A stretch of 64,000 bases of DNA from Brevibacillus thermoruber 423. GTDB taxonomy: Bacteria > Bacillota > Bacilli > Brevibacillales > Brevibacillaceae. The notes under the pieces were generated by a model. It saw only the letters and a list, made by a program, of their open reading frames with translations, did no database searches and was not told the origin of the DNA. The first letter of the stretch is position 1. Each line of letters begins with the position of its first letter. Location: positions 432,624-496,623 of the forward strand of contig NZ_KE695649.1 in assembly GCF_000454065.1 (NCBI RefSeq). The letters run 5' to 3'. A program made the translations under genes and the position numbers. Of this stretch, positions 27,062-37,182 are shown one piece after another.

Positions 27062-28570
27062 ATGAGTGACTACTTGTTGGAGATGAAGGAGATCAGCAAG
27101 TCGTTCCCCGGGGTAAAGGTGCTGGACGGCGTTCAGCTCAACCTGAAACGCGGCGAAGTGCTGGCGCTGATGGGCGAAAACGGGGCGGGCAAATCCACCC
27201 TGATGAAAATTCTCGGCGGCATCTACCAGCGGGACGGCGGCACGATTGTCGTCAAGGGGCAGACGCAGGAGAACATGACCCCCGACATCGCCGCCAAACG
27301 GGGCATCGCCATCATCCACCAGGAGCTGAACCTGATCCCGCACCTGTCCATCATGGAAAACATCTTTCTCGGCCGCGAGTTTACCTACGGCAAAAGCGGG
27401 TTCGTCAACTGGTCCCGGATGCGGACGGAAGCGAAGCGCTGGCTGGAGCAGTTGGCGATCGACCTGGACCCGGCGACGCCGGTGGGCGAACTGTCCGTCG
27501 GGCAGCAGCAGATGATCGAAATCGCCAAAGCGCTGTCGATGCAGGCGGACATCCTGGTGCTGGACGAACCGACGGCGGCGCTGACCAACCGGGAGATCGC
27601 CGCCCTCTTTGACGTGATTGCCGCCCTCAAACGGAAAGGTGTGGGCATGATCTACATTTCCCACCGCATGGAGGAGATTTTCCAGATCAGCGACCGGATC
27701 ACGGTGCTGCGGGACGGCAGGTACGTGGGAACGGTGAGGACGGCCGAGACCAGCCTGGATGAGCTGGTGAAAATGATGGTCGGCCGGGAAATCACGGATC
27801 GCTTCCCGAAGGTGGAAGTGAAGCCGGGCGAGGAACGGCTCCGCGTGGAGAACCTCACCGTCCGCGGCAAGCTGTCCGGCATCTCCTTTTCCGTGCGAAG
27901 CGGCGAGATTGTCGGCGTGGCCGGCTTGATGGGCGCAGGGCGCACCGAGATGGCCAAGGCGCTGTTCGGCGCGGAACGGATCGACGGCGGCGCAATTTTC
28001 GTCGACGGCAAGCCGGTCCGCATCAGCCAGCCGATCGACGCCATCCGGGCGGGGATCGCGCTGGTGACGGAGGACCGCAAAGAAGAGGGGCTGGTACTGC
28101 CGCTCTCGGTGCGGGAAAACATCGCGCTGCCCAATCTGGCGAAGCTCGCGTCGCTGGGCGTGATGAACCGGCGGGCGGAGCAGGCGTTGAGCGACGAGAC
28201 GATTCGACGTCTGCTGATCAAGACAGCCGGCGGGGAACAGGCGGCCGGCTCGCTCTCCGGCGGCAACCAGCAAAAAGTGGTGATCGGCAAATGGCTGGCC
28301 ACCCAGCCGAAGATTTTGATCCTGGACGAACCGACCCGCGGCGTCGACATCGGGGCGAAAAAAGAGATTTACGACATCATGAACCGCCTGGCCCAGGAAG
28401 GCGTGGCCATCCTGATGATTTCCTCCGAACTGCCGGAGGTGCTGGGAATGAGCGACCGGGTGCTGGTCATGCACGAGGGGCGCATCACCGGATCGTTTTC
28501 GCGGGCGGAAGCGACACAGGAATTGATCATGCATGCGGCGACGGGAGGGACGAACACCCATGCGGTTTAA
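27062..28570 (+). CDS. rbsA: Ribose ABC transporter ATP-binding protein
   Basis: A 502-residue protein with two fused ATPase modules. Module 1 has Walker A GENGAGKST and signature LSVGQQQMIEIAKALS; module 2 has the degenerate Walker A-like GLMGAGRTE and signature LSGGNQQKVVIGKWL. This asymmetry is normal for RbsA/MglA/XylG. It powers uptake through RbsC. A CGAAGGGAGGG site precedes ATG 27062, and the end overlaps rbsC by 11 bp. Confidence 0.95.
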   Translation: MSDYLLEMKEISKSFPGVKVLDGVQLNLKRGEVLALMGENGAGKSTLMKILGGIYQRDGGTIVVKGQTQENMTPDIAAKRGIAIIHQELNLIPHLSIMENIFLGREFTYGKSGFVNWSRMRTEAKRWLEQLAIDLDPATPVGELSVGQQQMIEIAKALSMQADILVLDEPTAALTNREIAALFDVIAALKRKGVGMIYISHRMEEIFQISDRITVLRDGRYVGTVRTAETSLDELVKMMVGREITDRFPKVEVKPGEERLRVENLTVRGKLSGISFSVRSGEIVGVAGLMGAGRTEMAKALFGAERIDGGAIFVDGKPVRISQPIDAIRAGIALVTEDRKEEGLVLPLSVRENIALPNLAKLASLGVMNRRAEQALSDETIRRLLIKTAGGEQAAGSLSGGNQQKVVIGKWLATQPKILILDEPTRGVDIGAKKEIYDIMNRLAQEGVAILMISSELPEVLGMSDRVLVMHEGRITGSFSRAEATQELIMHAATGGTNTHAV

Positions 28571-29486
28571 CCTATTGCAGCGAATGGGCCCGCTCCTCGG
28601 GCTGGCCTTGATTGTCATCGTACTGTCCGTGATCAGCGACGACTTTTTGACCGTCAGCAACATCTTCAACGTGCTGCGGCAGATCTCCATCAACGCCCTG
28701 ATCGCGTTCGGGATGACCTTTGTCATCCTGACGGGCGGCATCGACCTGTCCGTTGGCTCCATTCTGGCGCTCTCCAGCGCCATTACGGCCGGCTTGATGG
28801 CCGGCGGGATGGACACGACGCTGGCGGTCCTGATCGGCCTGCTGGCCGGCATGGCGATGGGAGCCGTCAACGGCCTCATCATCGCCAAGGGAAGAGTCGC
28901 CCCGTTTATCGCCACGCTGGCGACGATGACCGTGTTTCGCGGGCTGACGCTGGTCTATACGGAAGGAAAGCCGATCACCGGCCTGCATCCCGATTTTGCC
29001 ATGCTGGGGAAAGGCTTTTTCCTGGAGATTCCGATGCCGGTCATCTGGATGCTGATCTCCTTTGCCGTGCTGTACTTCATCCTGCGCCACACGACGTTCG
29101 GGCGTCACGTCTACGCGCTCGGCAGCAACGAGGAAGCGACAAGGCTGTCCGGCATCAGCACGACCCGGGTGAAGGTATGGGTCTACACGATCAGCGGCCT
29201 GTTTGCCGCCCTGAGCGGAATCATCCTGGCCTCCCGCCTCAACTCGGCGCAGCCGACGGCGGGGACCGCGTACGAACTGGATGCGATTGCCGCCGTTGTG
29301 CTGGGCGGAACCAGTCTGGCCGGCGGCCGCGGCTGGATCGTCGGCACCCTGATCGGGGCGATGATCATCGGTGTGTTGGACAACGGTCTCAATCTGCTCA
29401 ATGTCTCCTCTTTCTACCAGTCGGTGGTCAAAGGGGCGGTCATTCTCGTGGCGGTATTGCTCGACCGGTCTAAATCCCATAAATAA
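28560..29486 (+). CDS. rbsC: Ribose ABC transporter permease
   Basis: A 308-residue membrane protein with about 8-10 helices. The family motif GGIDLSVGSILALSSAITAG lies near residues 60-79 and the coupling-helix region around ALGSNEEATRLSGI near 190. ATG 28560 inside the end of rbsA is chosen because GGGAGGG lies 9 bp upstream and it gives the usual RbsC N terminus. Confidence 0.95.
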   Translation: MRFNLLQRMGPLLGLALIVIVLSVISDDFLTVSNIFNVLRQISINALIAFGMTFVILTGGIDLSVGSILALSSAITAGLMAGGMDTTLAVLIGLLAGMAMGAVNGLIIAKGRVAPFIATLATMTVFRGLTLVYTEGKPITGLHPDFAMLGKGFFLEIPMPVIWMLISFAVLYFILRHTTFGRHVYALGSNEEATRLSGISTTRVKVWVYTISGLFAALSGIILASRLNSAQPTAGTAYELDAIAAVVLGGTSLAGGRGWIVGTLIGAMIIGVLDNGLNLLNVSSFYQSVVKGAVILVAVLLDRSKSHK

Positions 29487-29510
29487 CTACCGTTTAGGAG
29501 GAAGGTACCC

Positions 29511-30464
29511 ATGAAAACGTTTCTGAAGATGGCGTTGGCTTCGTCCCTCGTGCTGGCGGCGCTGGCCGGCTGCTCCACGTCGTCCAGTCTGGAAAACAAG
29601 GCGCCGGAACAGTCGTCCCAAGGCGGCTCCGGCGCTGCGGCAGACGGCAAGGTCACCATCGGTCTGGCCGTGTCCACGCTGAACAACCCGTTCTTTGTCA
29701 CGCTCAAGGAAGGGGCGGAAAAGGCGGCAGACGAGGCAGGCGCCCAACTGATCGTCGTCGACGCGCAGGATGACACCGCCAAGCAGATCAGCGGCGTGGA
29801 AGACCTGATCCAGAAAAAAGTGGACGTCATCCTGATCAACCCGACGGACAGCGCCGCCATCACAACAGCAGTGGAAGCGGCCAACAAGGCCAACATTCCG
29901 GTGATCACCGTCGACCGCGCGGCGGAAGGCGGAAAGGTCGTGTCCCACATCGCCTCCGACAACGAAAAAGGGGGCAGAATGGCGGGCGAGTTCATTCTGG
30001 AGAAGCTGGGCGGCAAGGGCAACATCGTCGAGCTGCAGGGCATCGCCGGCACCTCCGCGGCCCGCGACCGCGGCAAAGGGTTCCACGAAGCCGTCGACAA
30101 CAAGGACGGCGTAAAGGTAGTGGCCCAGCAGCCGGCTGACTTCGACCGCGCCAAAGGGTTGAGCGTCATGGAAAACATCCTGCAGGGCAACAAGAACATC
30201 CAGGCCGTCTTCGCCCACAACGACGAAATGGCGCTGGGCGCGCTGCAGGCGATTGAAGCGGCGGGCAAACAGATCCTGGTGGTCGGCTTTGACGCTACCG
30301 ACGATGCTGTCAAAGCGGTCAACGAGGGCAAAATGGCGGCAACCGTGGCGCAAAAACCGGCTGCCATCGGGGAGACGGCCGTGCAAACGGCGATCAAAGT
30401 GGCCAAAGGGGAAAACGTGGACAGCTTCATCCCGGTCGATCTGGAACTGGTGACGAAAAAGTAA
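29511..30464 (+). CDS. rbsB: Ribose-binding lipoprotein
   Basis: A 317-residue receptor with a lipobox (LAALAGC, Cys near 21) and a low-complexity linker. The mature chain has the RbsB fold pattern: IGLAVSTLNNPFFVTLKEGA, VDVILINPTDSAAI, VITVDRAAEGG, FAHNDEMALGALQAI and VVGFDATDD. It delivers D-ribose to RbsAC. Being last in the operon and followed by a terminator, it matches the usual rbsRKDACB order in Bacilli. Confidence 0.95.
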   Translation: MKTFLKMALASSLVLAALAGCSTSSSLENKAPEQSSQGGSGAAADGKVTIGLAVSTLNNPFFVTLKEGAEKAADEAGAQLIVVDAQDDTAKQISGVEDLIQKKVDVILINPTDSAAITTAVEAANKANIPVITVDRAAEGGKVVSHIASDNEKGGRMAGEFILEKLGGKGNIVELQGIAGTSAARDRGKGFHEAVDNKDGVKVVAQQPADFDRAKGLSVMENILQGNKNIQAVFAHNDEMALGALQAIEAAGKQILVVGFDATDDAVKAVNEGKMAATVAQKPAAIGETAVQTAIKVAKGENVDSFIPVDLELVTKK

Positions 30465-30478
30465 CACCCAAGAATGAG

Positions 30479-30507
30479 CCTCCTGCCTGTGCGGCGGGAG
30501 GTTTTTT
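30479..30507 (+). terminator. Terminator of the ribose operon
   Basis: CCTCCTGCC and GGCGGGAGG pair around TGTGC and run into six T residues. Confidence 0.88.
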
Positions 30508-30520
30508 GCGCATATGTGGG

Positions 30521-31066
30521 TTAGGTCCGGGGTTTGTCCAAAAGGTCCATCACCCAGCGGCACCACTCCATTTCCTCGCGCATGCTGCTGATGCCGCGGC
30601 GGATCAAAATGTATTCGCCAAAGGAGGGAGTGCGGGGGTCTTGCGGCAGGCCGTCGCAGGCCTTCTCCAGCTCTCGTAAAAAGGTCTCAAACATTTGCAG
30701 CTGCTCCCGGCAGTGCGCTTCCCGCTCGGCAAACAGGTGCCGGGCCGACTCCGCGTCTGTCAGCCACAGGCAGTACGACTTGAGAAACAGCTCGTCGCGA
30801 AACACCGGCTCCGAAGTCGGTTCCGCCAGCCACTCCCGCAGAGCCGTGCGTCCCTTTTCGGTAATCGAATACACTTTTTTGTCCGGCCGGTCCGTCTGGT
30901 GCACGCGGGTAAATTCCACATACCCCTCCTGCTCCATTTTGGCCAGCAGGGGGTAGATCTGGCTGTGCTTGGCCTGCCAAAACGGTTGAAGCTGCAGCAT
31001 CAAGTCATAACCGGAGCTGGGCGTGCGCGCCACCAGCCCGAGCAGTCCGTACGCAAGCGTATTCAC
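30521..31066 (-). CDS. PadR family transcriptional regulator
   Basis: A 181-residue repressor. GTG 31066 is preferred because AGGAGG is 7 bp upstream. The N-terminal PadR winged helix (LAYGLLGLVARTPSSGYDL, HSQIYPLLAKMEQEGYV) is followed by the Vir-type C-terminal helices (LREWLAEPTSEPVFRDELFLK) used for dimerisation. Subfamily-2 members respond to phenolic acids or other small effectors. Its target is unclear; the divergent YeiH-type gene starts 188 bp away and is the nearest candidate. Confidence 0.88.
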   Translation of the reverse strand: MNTLAYGLLGLVARTPSSGYDLMLQLQPFWQAKHSQIYPLLAKMEQEGYVEFTRVHQTDRPDKKVYSITEKGRTALREWLAEPTSEPVFRDELFLKSYCLWLTDAESARHLFAEREAHCREQLQMFETFLRELEKACDGLPQDPRTPSFGEYILIRRGISSMREEMEWCRWVMDLLDKPRT

Positions 31067-31253
31067 GTCGTTGCCTCCTGTCATCGTTGAGCTTGAGACT
31101 ATTATAGGTAGAGATGGAAGCGGTTTCAACTCGACCCGGTCGCCCGCCGCCATAACCGAACGTAATCGCGGCCATCAACCATTCGTATTTTTCCTTTCCG
31201 GCATCCGACGGTAGAGTAGAGAAGGAGATCATACCGAGAGAGGACCGATCATC

Positions 31254-32246
31254 ATGAGGAAGTACGTACACGGGCTGCTGCTCACGCTGGGGCTTGCCCT
31301 GACGGCGCAGGTGCTGGCCCGCGTGCCCGTTCTCTCCATCGTCGGCCCGCTGGTGATCGCCATCCTGTTGGGCATGGCGTGGCGCGCGGCGCGGGGAGTA
31401 ACAGCGGGCGCCGTCCCGGGCATCGATTTTTCCGGCAGGATCCTGCTGCGGACGGGGATTGTGCTCTTGGGGATGCGCCTCCACCTGGGGGACGTCGTCC
31501 AGGCGGGCGCCGGCAGTGTGGCCATTGCGCTGGCCGACATCGTCTTCGGACTGCTGGTCGTCTACGGCTTGTGCCGCTGGTTGGGAGTGGAGACGCGGAT
31601 CGGCATGCTGACCGCCTGCGGCACGGCCATCTGCGGGGCGGCCGCTGTCGGGGCAGTCGGTTCGCAGATCAACGCCAGGCAGGAAGAAGTGGCCGTCAGT
31701 ACGGGGATTGTCGCCCTGCTGGGAACGGGCTTTACGGTCGTCTACACGCTGGTCTACCCGTTTTTGGGCTTGAGCAGCGAATTGTACGGGCTGTTTTCCG
31801 GTGCGACGCTGCATGAAATCGCGCACGTGCTGGCGGCGGCAGCCCCGGCGGGCAGCGCTGCGCTCGATGTGGCCGTGGTCGCCAAGCTGACGCGGGTGGC
31901 GCTGCTCGTTCCCGTCGCGCTGTTGATCGGCTGGTGGGCCGCCCGGCAGGAGCGGGAGGAACAGGGCGAAGGGTGGAAAAAGGTGACGCTGCCCTGGTTT
32001 CTCTTTGGGTTCCTGGCGGCAAGCGGCGTCCATTCGCTGGGCATCGTGCCCGCCGACTGGGCGGATCGGCTCGTGCGGCTGGCGTACCTGTTGATGGCAA
32101 TGGCCATGGCCGGACTGGGACTGAATGCGGATCCGGGCGCCTTCCGCCGTCACGGGACCAGGGCCCTGACCGCCGGACTGGCCGGCTCCGTGCTGCTCTC
32201 CCTGTTCGGTTACGGGCTGGTCCGGCTGTTGGCATACATTCAGTAG
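31254..32246 (+). CDS. YeiH/YadS-type putative sulfate exporter family membrane protein
   Basis: A 330-residue protein with about 9-10 membrane helices. Family hallmarks are PLVIAILLGM, the GIVLLGMRLHLGDV segment, ACGTAICGAAAV near residue 122 and HEIAHVLAAA near 190. This UPF0324 family is annotated as putative sulfate exporters and often sits beside a LysR regulator of the CysL type, as here. The two genes end 7 bp apart, tail to tail. Transport direction and substrate are not established for this group. Confidence 0.83.
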   Translation: MRKYVHGLLLTLGLALTAQVLARVPVLSIVGPLVIAILLGMAWRAARGVTAGAVPGIDFSGRILLRTGIVLLGMRLHLGDVVQAGAGSVAIALADIVFGLLVVYGLCRWLGVETRIGMLTACGTAICGAAAVGAVGSQINARQEEVAVSTGIVALLGTGFTVVYTLVYPFLGLSSELYGLFSGATLHEIAHVLAAAAPAGSAALDVAVVAKLTRVALLVPVALLIGWWAARQEREEQGEGWKKVTLPWFLFGFLAASGVHSLGIVPADWADRLVRLAYLLMAMAMAGLGLNADPGAFRRHGTRALTAGLAGSVLLSLFGYGLVRLLAYIQ

Positions 32247-32253
32247 AATCGGG

Positions 32254-33129
32254 CTACAGCGTTTTTACCCTGTCGAGAAACACCTGCAGCGCCCTGCTGG
32301 CCGGTTCGCCGGCTGGCTTCAGCACGCAGAAGTCACGAGAAAAACGCTGTTTGGCCATGGGAATCACGGCCAGTTCGCCGCTGGCCAGCTCCTTGTCGAC
32401 GATCAGCCGGGAGAGCAGGGCGATCCCCAGTCCGGCCGCCACCGCCTCCTTTACACCCTGGCTGCTGCTGAACACGTACGAATGGGCGACCCGCAGCTCC
32501 CACTGCCGGATCAGCCTGTCGCTGTAGGCGCGCGTCCCGGAACCGCTCTCCCGGAAGATCCACACCTGATCGTGCAGGTGGTCGACGGACACGCTTCTCA
32601 GCCGGGTCAGCGGGTGATCGACGGCGGCGACCAGCACCAGTTCGTCCTTGTAAAACGGCTCCACGTGCAGATCGGATGGCGGCACGTCCCCTTCCACCAG
32701 CCCCACGTCCAGTTCGTTGGCGCGGACCGCCTGGTTGATCTGCTCCGTGTTGGCGATGGTCACTTCCGCCGCCACCGACGGATAGCGGGCGGCGTATTCC
32801 GCCAGCAGCTTGGGCAGCAGGTATTCGCCGATGGTAAAGCTGGCGCCGATCTTCAACAGGCCGCTGACGGTCCCCTGAAGCTGCTGGATCTCCTGCTGCG
32901 CCTCCTGGTAGAGCGAGAGAATCTGCTTGGCCTTGCGGTAAAACAGCTCACCCGCCTGGGTGGGCTTTACCTGTTTGGGGGTGCGGTGAAACAGCTTCGC
33001 GCCCAGCTCCGCTTCGATGTGCTGCACGTGCACGCTGACGCCGGGCTGTGAGAGGTGAAGCAGCGCGGCTGCGCGGGAAAAGCTTTTTTGTTCGTAGACG
33101 GTGACGAACAGCTTGAACGCTTCCAACAT
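32254..33129 (-). CDS. LysR family transcriptional regulator (CysL/CbbR-like)
   Basis: A 291-residue activator. The N-terminal HTH spans about residues 3-60 (SFSRAAALLHLSQPGVSVHV), and the rest is the two-lobe effector domain starting at VSGLLKIGASFTIGEYLLP, which resembles CbbR/CysL proteins. ATG 33129 follows GGGGGG at 10 bp. Its convergent partner is the YeiH-type gene, and LysR-YeiH pairs in Bacilli are usually linked to sulfur compounds. No clear binding site was identified. Confidence 0.9.
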   Translation of the reverse strand: MLEAFKLFVTVYEQKSFSRAAALLHLSQPGVSVHVQHIEAELGAKLFHRTPKQVKPTQAGELFYRKAKQILSLYQEAQQEIQQLQGTVSGLLKIGASFTIGEYLLPKLLAEYAARYPSVAAEVTIANTEQINQAVRANELDVGLVEGDVPPSDLHVEPFYKDELVLVAAVDHPLTRLRSVSVDHLHDQVWIFRESGSGTRAYSDRLIRQWELRVAHSYVFSSSQGVKEAVAAGLGIALLSRLIVDKELASGELAVIPMAKQRFSRDFCVLKPAGEPASRALQVFLDRVKTL

Positions 33130-33335
33130 GTATAAAAGCCCCCCTGATCATTGGTCTGGATTCTTCTTGTAGCATACAGGCAGCGCCGCACGGTTGTCCA
33201 AGCCTGTTTGGTCGACAGCGCCGGCAGAAGCGGCCGGACGCGCGGCACACGGCTCCTCGCCCGGCCCCGGCCGCCATCGCGCCAAAACCCGCATAACCCG
33301 CTCGGAAAAATTTGATCGACAGGAGTCTCCACCTG

Positions 33336-33364
33336 TTTACAAAACGTGTCATCCACGATATATT
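33336..33364 (+). promoter_or_regulatory. Promoter of the polyamine transporter operon
   Basis: TTTACA (33336-33341), 17 bp spacer, TATATT (33359-33364), about 50 bp before potA. Nothing else recognisable was seen between 33130 and 33335. Confidence 0.65.
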
Positions 33365-33413
33365 TACCTAGATTGGTTATGAGTATTTTGACATATGGTG
33401 AGAAGATGACCAG

Positions 33414-34400
33414 ATGAAAACGATCATTGCCCTGGAGTCAATTGAAAAGCACTTTTCCGGTTCCGTGGTGATTCCTCCCCTGTCCCTTTCCATCGCAGAA
33501 GGGGAATTTCTGACGCTGCTGGGGCCGAGCGGCTGCGGCAAAACAACACTGCTGCGCATGATCGCCGGTTTTGAGGAGCCGACGGCCGGGGAGATCTTTC
33601 TGGACGGGAAGCCGTTGACCAACGTTCCCCCCTACAGGCGCGACATGAACATGGTGTTCCAGCAGTACGCCCTGTTTCCGCACATGACGGTGGAAGAGAA
33701 CATCCTGTTCGGCTTGAAAATGAAGAAAGTGCCTGCGGCCGAACAGCAGCGGCGGCTGGAAGAAGTCCTGCAGTACACGCATCTCGCCGAGCTGCGCAAG
33801 CGGACGCCGAAGCAGTTGTCCGGCGGGCAGCAGCAGCGGGTGGCCATCGCCCGGGCGATCGTCAACAACCCGAAGGTGCTGCTTTTGGACGAGCCGTTGG
33901 GGGCGCTGGACTATCAACTGCGCAAAAGCCTGCAGTTGGAATTGAAAAATTTGCAGAAAAATTTAGGCATTACCTTTGTCTACGTGACGCACGACCAGGA
34001 AGAGGCGATGGCCATGTCCGACCGGATCGCGGTCATGAACAAGGGGCGGATCGAGCAGATCGCCTCGCCGGCTGAGATTTACAACCATCCGCGCACCCTG
34101 TTTGTCGCCACGTTTATCGGCGAAAACAACATCTTCCGCAGCGGCGACGCCAGCATTGCCGTCCGGCCGGAGAAAATCAGGCTGTATCCGCTTGAAGTGG
34201 AGCCGGATAAGCACCGCATGACCGGCCAGATCACGGACATGGTGTTTCTCGGCAACCTGCGCAAGCTGTACATTCGGCTGTACGATGAGGACATGACCGT
34301 GCTGGCCCACGAATACGCCGGCGACAGCCGCGGCTGGCGAGCGGGCGATCAAGTGGCGATCGGATGGGCGCCCGAGGACGAGGTGACGCTCCGGTGCTGA
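33414..34400 (+). CDS. potA: Spermidine/putrescine ABC transporter ATP-binding protein
   Basis: A 328-residue ATPase. Walker [10 protein letters not shown] near residues 38-46, signature [17 protein letters not shown], Walker [13 protein letters not shown] and switch His in [16 protein letters not shown]-terminal TOBE-like regulatory part follows. It is identified as PotA by the downstream potBCD genes. It energises polyamine uptake. The end overlaps potB by 7 bp. Confidence 0.93.
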   Translation: MKTIIALESIEKHFSGSVVIPPLSLSIAEGEFLTLLGPSGCGKTTLLRMIAGFEEPTAGEIFLDGKPLTNVPPYRRDMNMVFQQYALFPHMTVEENILFGLKMKKVPAAEQQRRLEEVLQYTHLAELRKRTPKQLSGGQQQRVAIARAIVNNPKVLLLDEPLGALDYQLRKSLQLELKNLQKNLGITFVYVTHDQEEAMAMSDRIAVMNKGRIEQIASPAEIYNHPRTLFVATFIGENNIFRSGDASIAVRPEKIRLYPLEVEPDKHRMTGQITDMVFLGNLRKLYIRLYDEDMTVLAHEYAGDSRGWRAGDQVAIGWAPEDEVTLRC

Positions 34401-35248
34401 CCACCAAACGGCTCAAGCTCTTGGCGCTGCCGGCCCTCATGTGGCTGGGGGCGCTCTTCGTCCTGCCGCTGCTGATGATCGCCGCCCTTTCCTTTTTGAA
34501 GCGCGGCACTTACGGCCAGATCGTGTATCAGGGGACGCTGGACAACTACGCGCGCATCATCGATCCGCTGTACGGAGACATCTTCCTGGACACGCTGGCC
34601 GTTTCCGTGCTGACGACGTTCATCTCGCTCGTCTGCGGCTACCCGCTGGCGTACCACATCTCGCGCTTGCGGCGGTCGGCCCAGCAGGTCTGGCTGCTCT
34701 TGGTCATGATTCCGTTTTGGATCAATTTTCTCGTTCGCTCGTACGCCTGGGTGATCATCCTGCGCTCGCAGGGCGTGGTCAACACTGTGCTGCAGTCGCT
34801 CGGCCTGATCGACGAACCGCTGCCGCTCTTGTACAACTCCGGCTCGGTGCTGCTGGGGATGGTCTACACCCTGCTGCCGTTCATGGTGCTGCCGATCTAC
34901 GTCTCGCTGGAGCAGATGGACCGGCGCAAGCTGGAGGCGGCGTACGACCTGGGCGCGACGCCGTGGAAAGCCTTTTGGCACGTCACCCTGCCGATGACCA
35001 AGTCGGGCGTGGTCACCGGTTCCATTCTGGTCTTCGTGTCGTCCATCGGGATGTTCGTCGTGCCTGACGTGATGGGCGGAGCGAAATCGGCCCTGATCGG
35101 CAACGTCATCCAGAACCAGTTCCTCTCCGCCCGCGACTGGCCGTTTGGCTCGGCGCTCTCGATCGTCCTGATGCTTTTGTCGATGCTTTTGATCTTCCTC
35201 TACTACCGGGCCGCCAACGCGGCCGGGGCGAAGGAGGGAGCGGCATGA
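34394..35248 (+). CDS. potB: Spermidine/putrescine ABC transporter permease
   Basis: A 284-residue permease with six membrane helices. GTG 34394 inside the potA end is chosen because it gives the normal N terminus (LKLLALPALMWLGALFVLPL). The EAA loop KLEAAYDLGATPWKAFWHV is near residues 187-205. It forms the channel with PotC. Confidence 0.92.
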   Translation: MLTTKRLKLLALPALMWLGALFVLPLLMIAALSFLKRGTYGQIVYQGTLDNYARIIDPLYGDIFLDTLAVSVLTTFISLVCGYPLAYHISRLRRSAQQVWLLLVMIPFWINFLVRSYAWVIILRSQGVVNTVLQSLGLIDEPLPLLYNSGSVLLGMVYTLLPFMVLPIYVSLEQMDRRKLEAAYDLGATPWKAFWHVTLPMTKSGVVTGSILVFVSSIGMFVVPDVMGGAKSALIGNVIQNQFLSARDWPFGSALSIVLMLLSMLLIFLYYRAANAAGAKEGAA

Positions 35249-36036
35249 ACACCTGGCGGCGCCGAGCGCTTTCCGGTTATTCCTGGGCGATGCTGGTATT
35301 TTTGTACCTGCCGATCGCCATCCTGATGCTGTATTCGTTCAACCAGTCGCGCATCAACGCCGTCTGGAGCGGGTTCACGTGGAAGTGGTACGTCTCTTTG
35401 TTTGAAAACCGGCAGGTGATGGAGGCGCTGGGCAACAGCGTGACCATCGCGCTGATCAGCAGCGTGCTGGCAACGCTCCTGGGCACGGCGGCGGCGCTGG
35501 CGATGAAGCACTTCTCGCTCCGCTGGCGCAGCATCGTCCATGCCCTGATCTACCTGCCGATCGTCATCCCGGAAATCATGATGGGGCTGTCGCTGCTGGT
35601 GCTGTTCAGCCAACTGCACGTCGAGCTGGGCAAAGCGACGCTGGTGATGGCGCATGTCACCTTCAGCATGCCGTTTGTGATGGTGATCATCGCGGCGCGG
35701 CTGGCCGACATGGGCAGCGAACTGGAAGAGGCGGCGCAGGATTTGGGCGCCACGCCCTGGGAGACGCTGCGCCATGTGACCCTGCCGCTGATCTCGCCCA
35801 GCATTCTCGCCGGGTTTCTCATGTCCTTTACGCTTTCGCTGGACGACTTCATCATTTCGTTCTTTGTCGCGGGCCCCAACTCGACGACGCTGCCGCTGTA
35901 CATCTACGGCCTGGTCAAACGGGGCGTGTCGCCGGAGGTAAACGCGCTCTCCACGCTGCTGATCGCCTGCACGGTGCTGCTGGTGGTCGTCGCCGAGCTG
36001 CTTCGGCGCAAGGACTCCAAATCCATTACGTTGTAA
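35245..36036 (+). CDS. potC: Spermidine/putrescine ABC transporter permease
   Basis: A 263-residue permease with six membrane helices, starting with an ATGA overlap on potB and preceded by GAAGGAGGGAG. The EAA loop is ELEEAAQDLGATPWETLRHV near residues 158-177, and FTLSLDDFIISFF in a later helix is typical of PotC. Confidence 0.93.
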   Translation: MNTWRRRALSGYSWAMLVFLYLPIAILMLYSFNQSRINAVWSGFTWKWYVSLFENRQVMEALGNSVTIALISSVLATLLGTAAALAMKHFSLRWRSIVHALIYLPIVIPEIMMGLSLLVLFSQLHVELGKATLVMAHVTFSMPFVMVIIAARLADMGSELEEAAQDLGATPWETLRHVTLPLISPSILAGFLMSFTLSLDDFIISFFVAGPNSTTLPLYIYGLVKRGVSPEVNALSTLLIACTVLLVVVAELLRRKDSKSITL

Positions 36037-36078
36037 CCAGGACCCAAACATCCGTTTACGGGAGGTTGAAATCGTCAC

Positions 36079-37134
36079 ATGAAAGTGCTGAAGTCCCTGT
36101 TGATCGGCGCGATGTCCGCCATCCTCGCTTTTTCCGCCGTCGGCTGCTCCTCTTCGCAGCAGGAGGAGCAGGTGCTGAACATCTACAGTTGGGCCGACAA
36201 TTTTAACCCGGATGTGATCAAAGAGTTTGAGCAGAAGTACAACGTCAAGGTAAACTACGACGTGTACGGCAGCAACGAGGAGATGCTGGCCAAGATCCAG
36301 GCGGGCGCTTCCGGCTACGACCTGATCCAGCCGTCCGACTACATGGTGGGAACGATGATCCAGCTCGGCCTGCTGGAAGAGCTGAACAAGGAGAACATTC
36401 CCAACCTGAAGAACATCGTCTCCACGTTCCAGACGCCGCCGTTTGACCCGGGCAGCAAGTATTCCATCGTGTACACCTGGGGCATCACGGGGATCGCCTA
36501 CAACAAGAAGTACGTGAAAGAGCCGATCACGAGCTGGCAGGACCTGTGGAACCCCGCGTACAAGGGGCGCGTCATCCTGCTGAACGACCCGCGCGAAGTC
36601 CTGGGCATGGCGCTGATCAAAAACGGCTTCTCCAACAGCACCAAAGACAAGGGGGAACTGGAGAAGGCGTTCAAGGATCTGAAGGGCCTTTTGCCCAGCG
36701 TGATCGCGTTTGACACGGACAACATCAAGCAGAAGATGATCGCCGAAGAAGCGTGGATCGGCACCGTCTGGTCCGGCGACGCGTCGTTTATCAACGCCCA
36801 AAACAAGGACGTCGCGTACGTCATCCCGAAAGAGGGCGCCACGATCTGGGCGGACACGCTGGCCATTCCCAAAGGAGCCAAGCACAAGGAACTGGCGGAG
36901 AAGTTCATCAACTACCTGATGGACCCGGAAGTCAGCGTGAAAAACTACGAGTTTATCGGCTACAGCAACCCGAACGAAAAGGCGTACCCGCTGCACAGCG
37001 AAGCGTACCGCTCCAACAAGATGATCTTCCTGGACAAAGCGGACATCGACCGGGCCGAATGGCTCGTCGACGTGGGCGACACGCTGCAGGAGTACGACCG
37101 ATACTGGACCGAACTGAAGAGCGGCCGCGAATAA
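36079..37134 (+). CDS. potD: Spermidine/putrescine-binding lipoprotein
   Basis: A 351-residue receptor with a signal peptide and lipobox (SAVGC, Cys near 23). The mature chain opens LNIYSWADNFNPDVIKEFE, followed by YDLIQPSDYMVG and TWGITGIAYN, matching PotD/PotF proteins; acidic and aromatic residues in these loops bind the diamine. It completes the potABCD operon and is followed by a terminator with an exceptionally long T tract. Confidence 0.93.
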   Translation: MKVLKSLLIGAMSAILAFSAVGCSSSQQEEQVLNIYSWADNFNPDVIKEFEQKYNVKVNYDVYGSNEEMLAKIQAGASGYDLIQPSDYMVGTMIQLGLLEELNKENIPNLKNIVSTFQTPPFDPGSKYSIVYTWGITGIAYNKKYVKEPITSWQDLWNPAYKGRVILLNDPREVLGMALIKNGFSNSTKDKGELEKAFKDLKGLLPSVIAFDTDNIKQKMIAEEAWIGTVWSGDASFINAQNKDVAYVIPKEGATIWADTLAIPKGAKHKELAEKFINYLMDPEVSVKNYEFIGYSNPNEKAYPLHSEAYRSNKMIFLDKADIDRAEWLVDVGDTLQEYDRYWTELKSGRE

Positions 37135-37182
37135 GCGCAGTCCCGTTCCACCGCACGCATGGCGGCGGCAGGACGCGTGCAT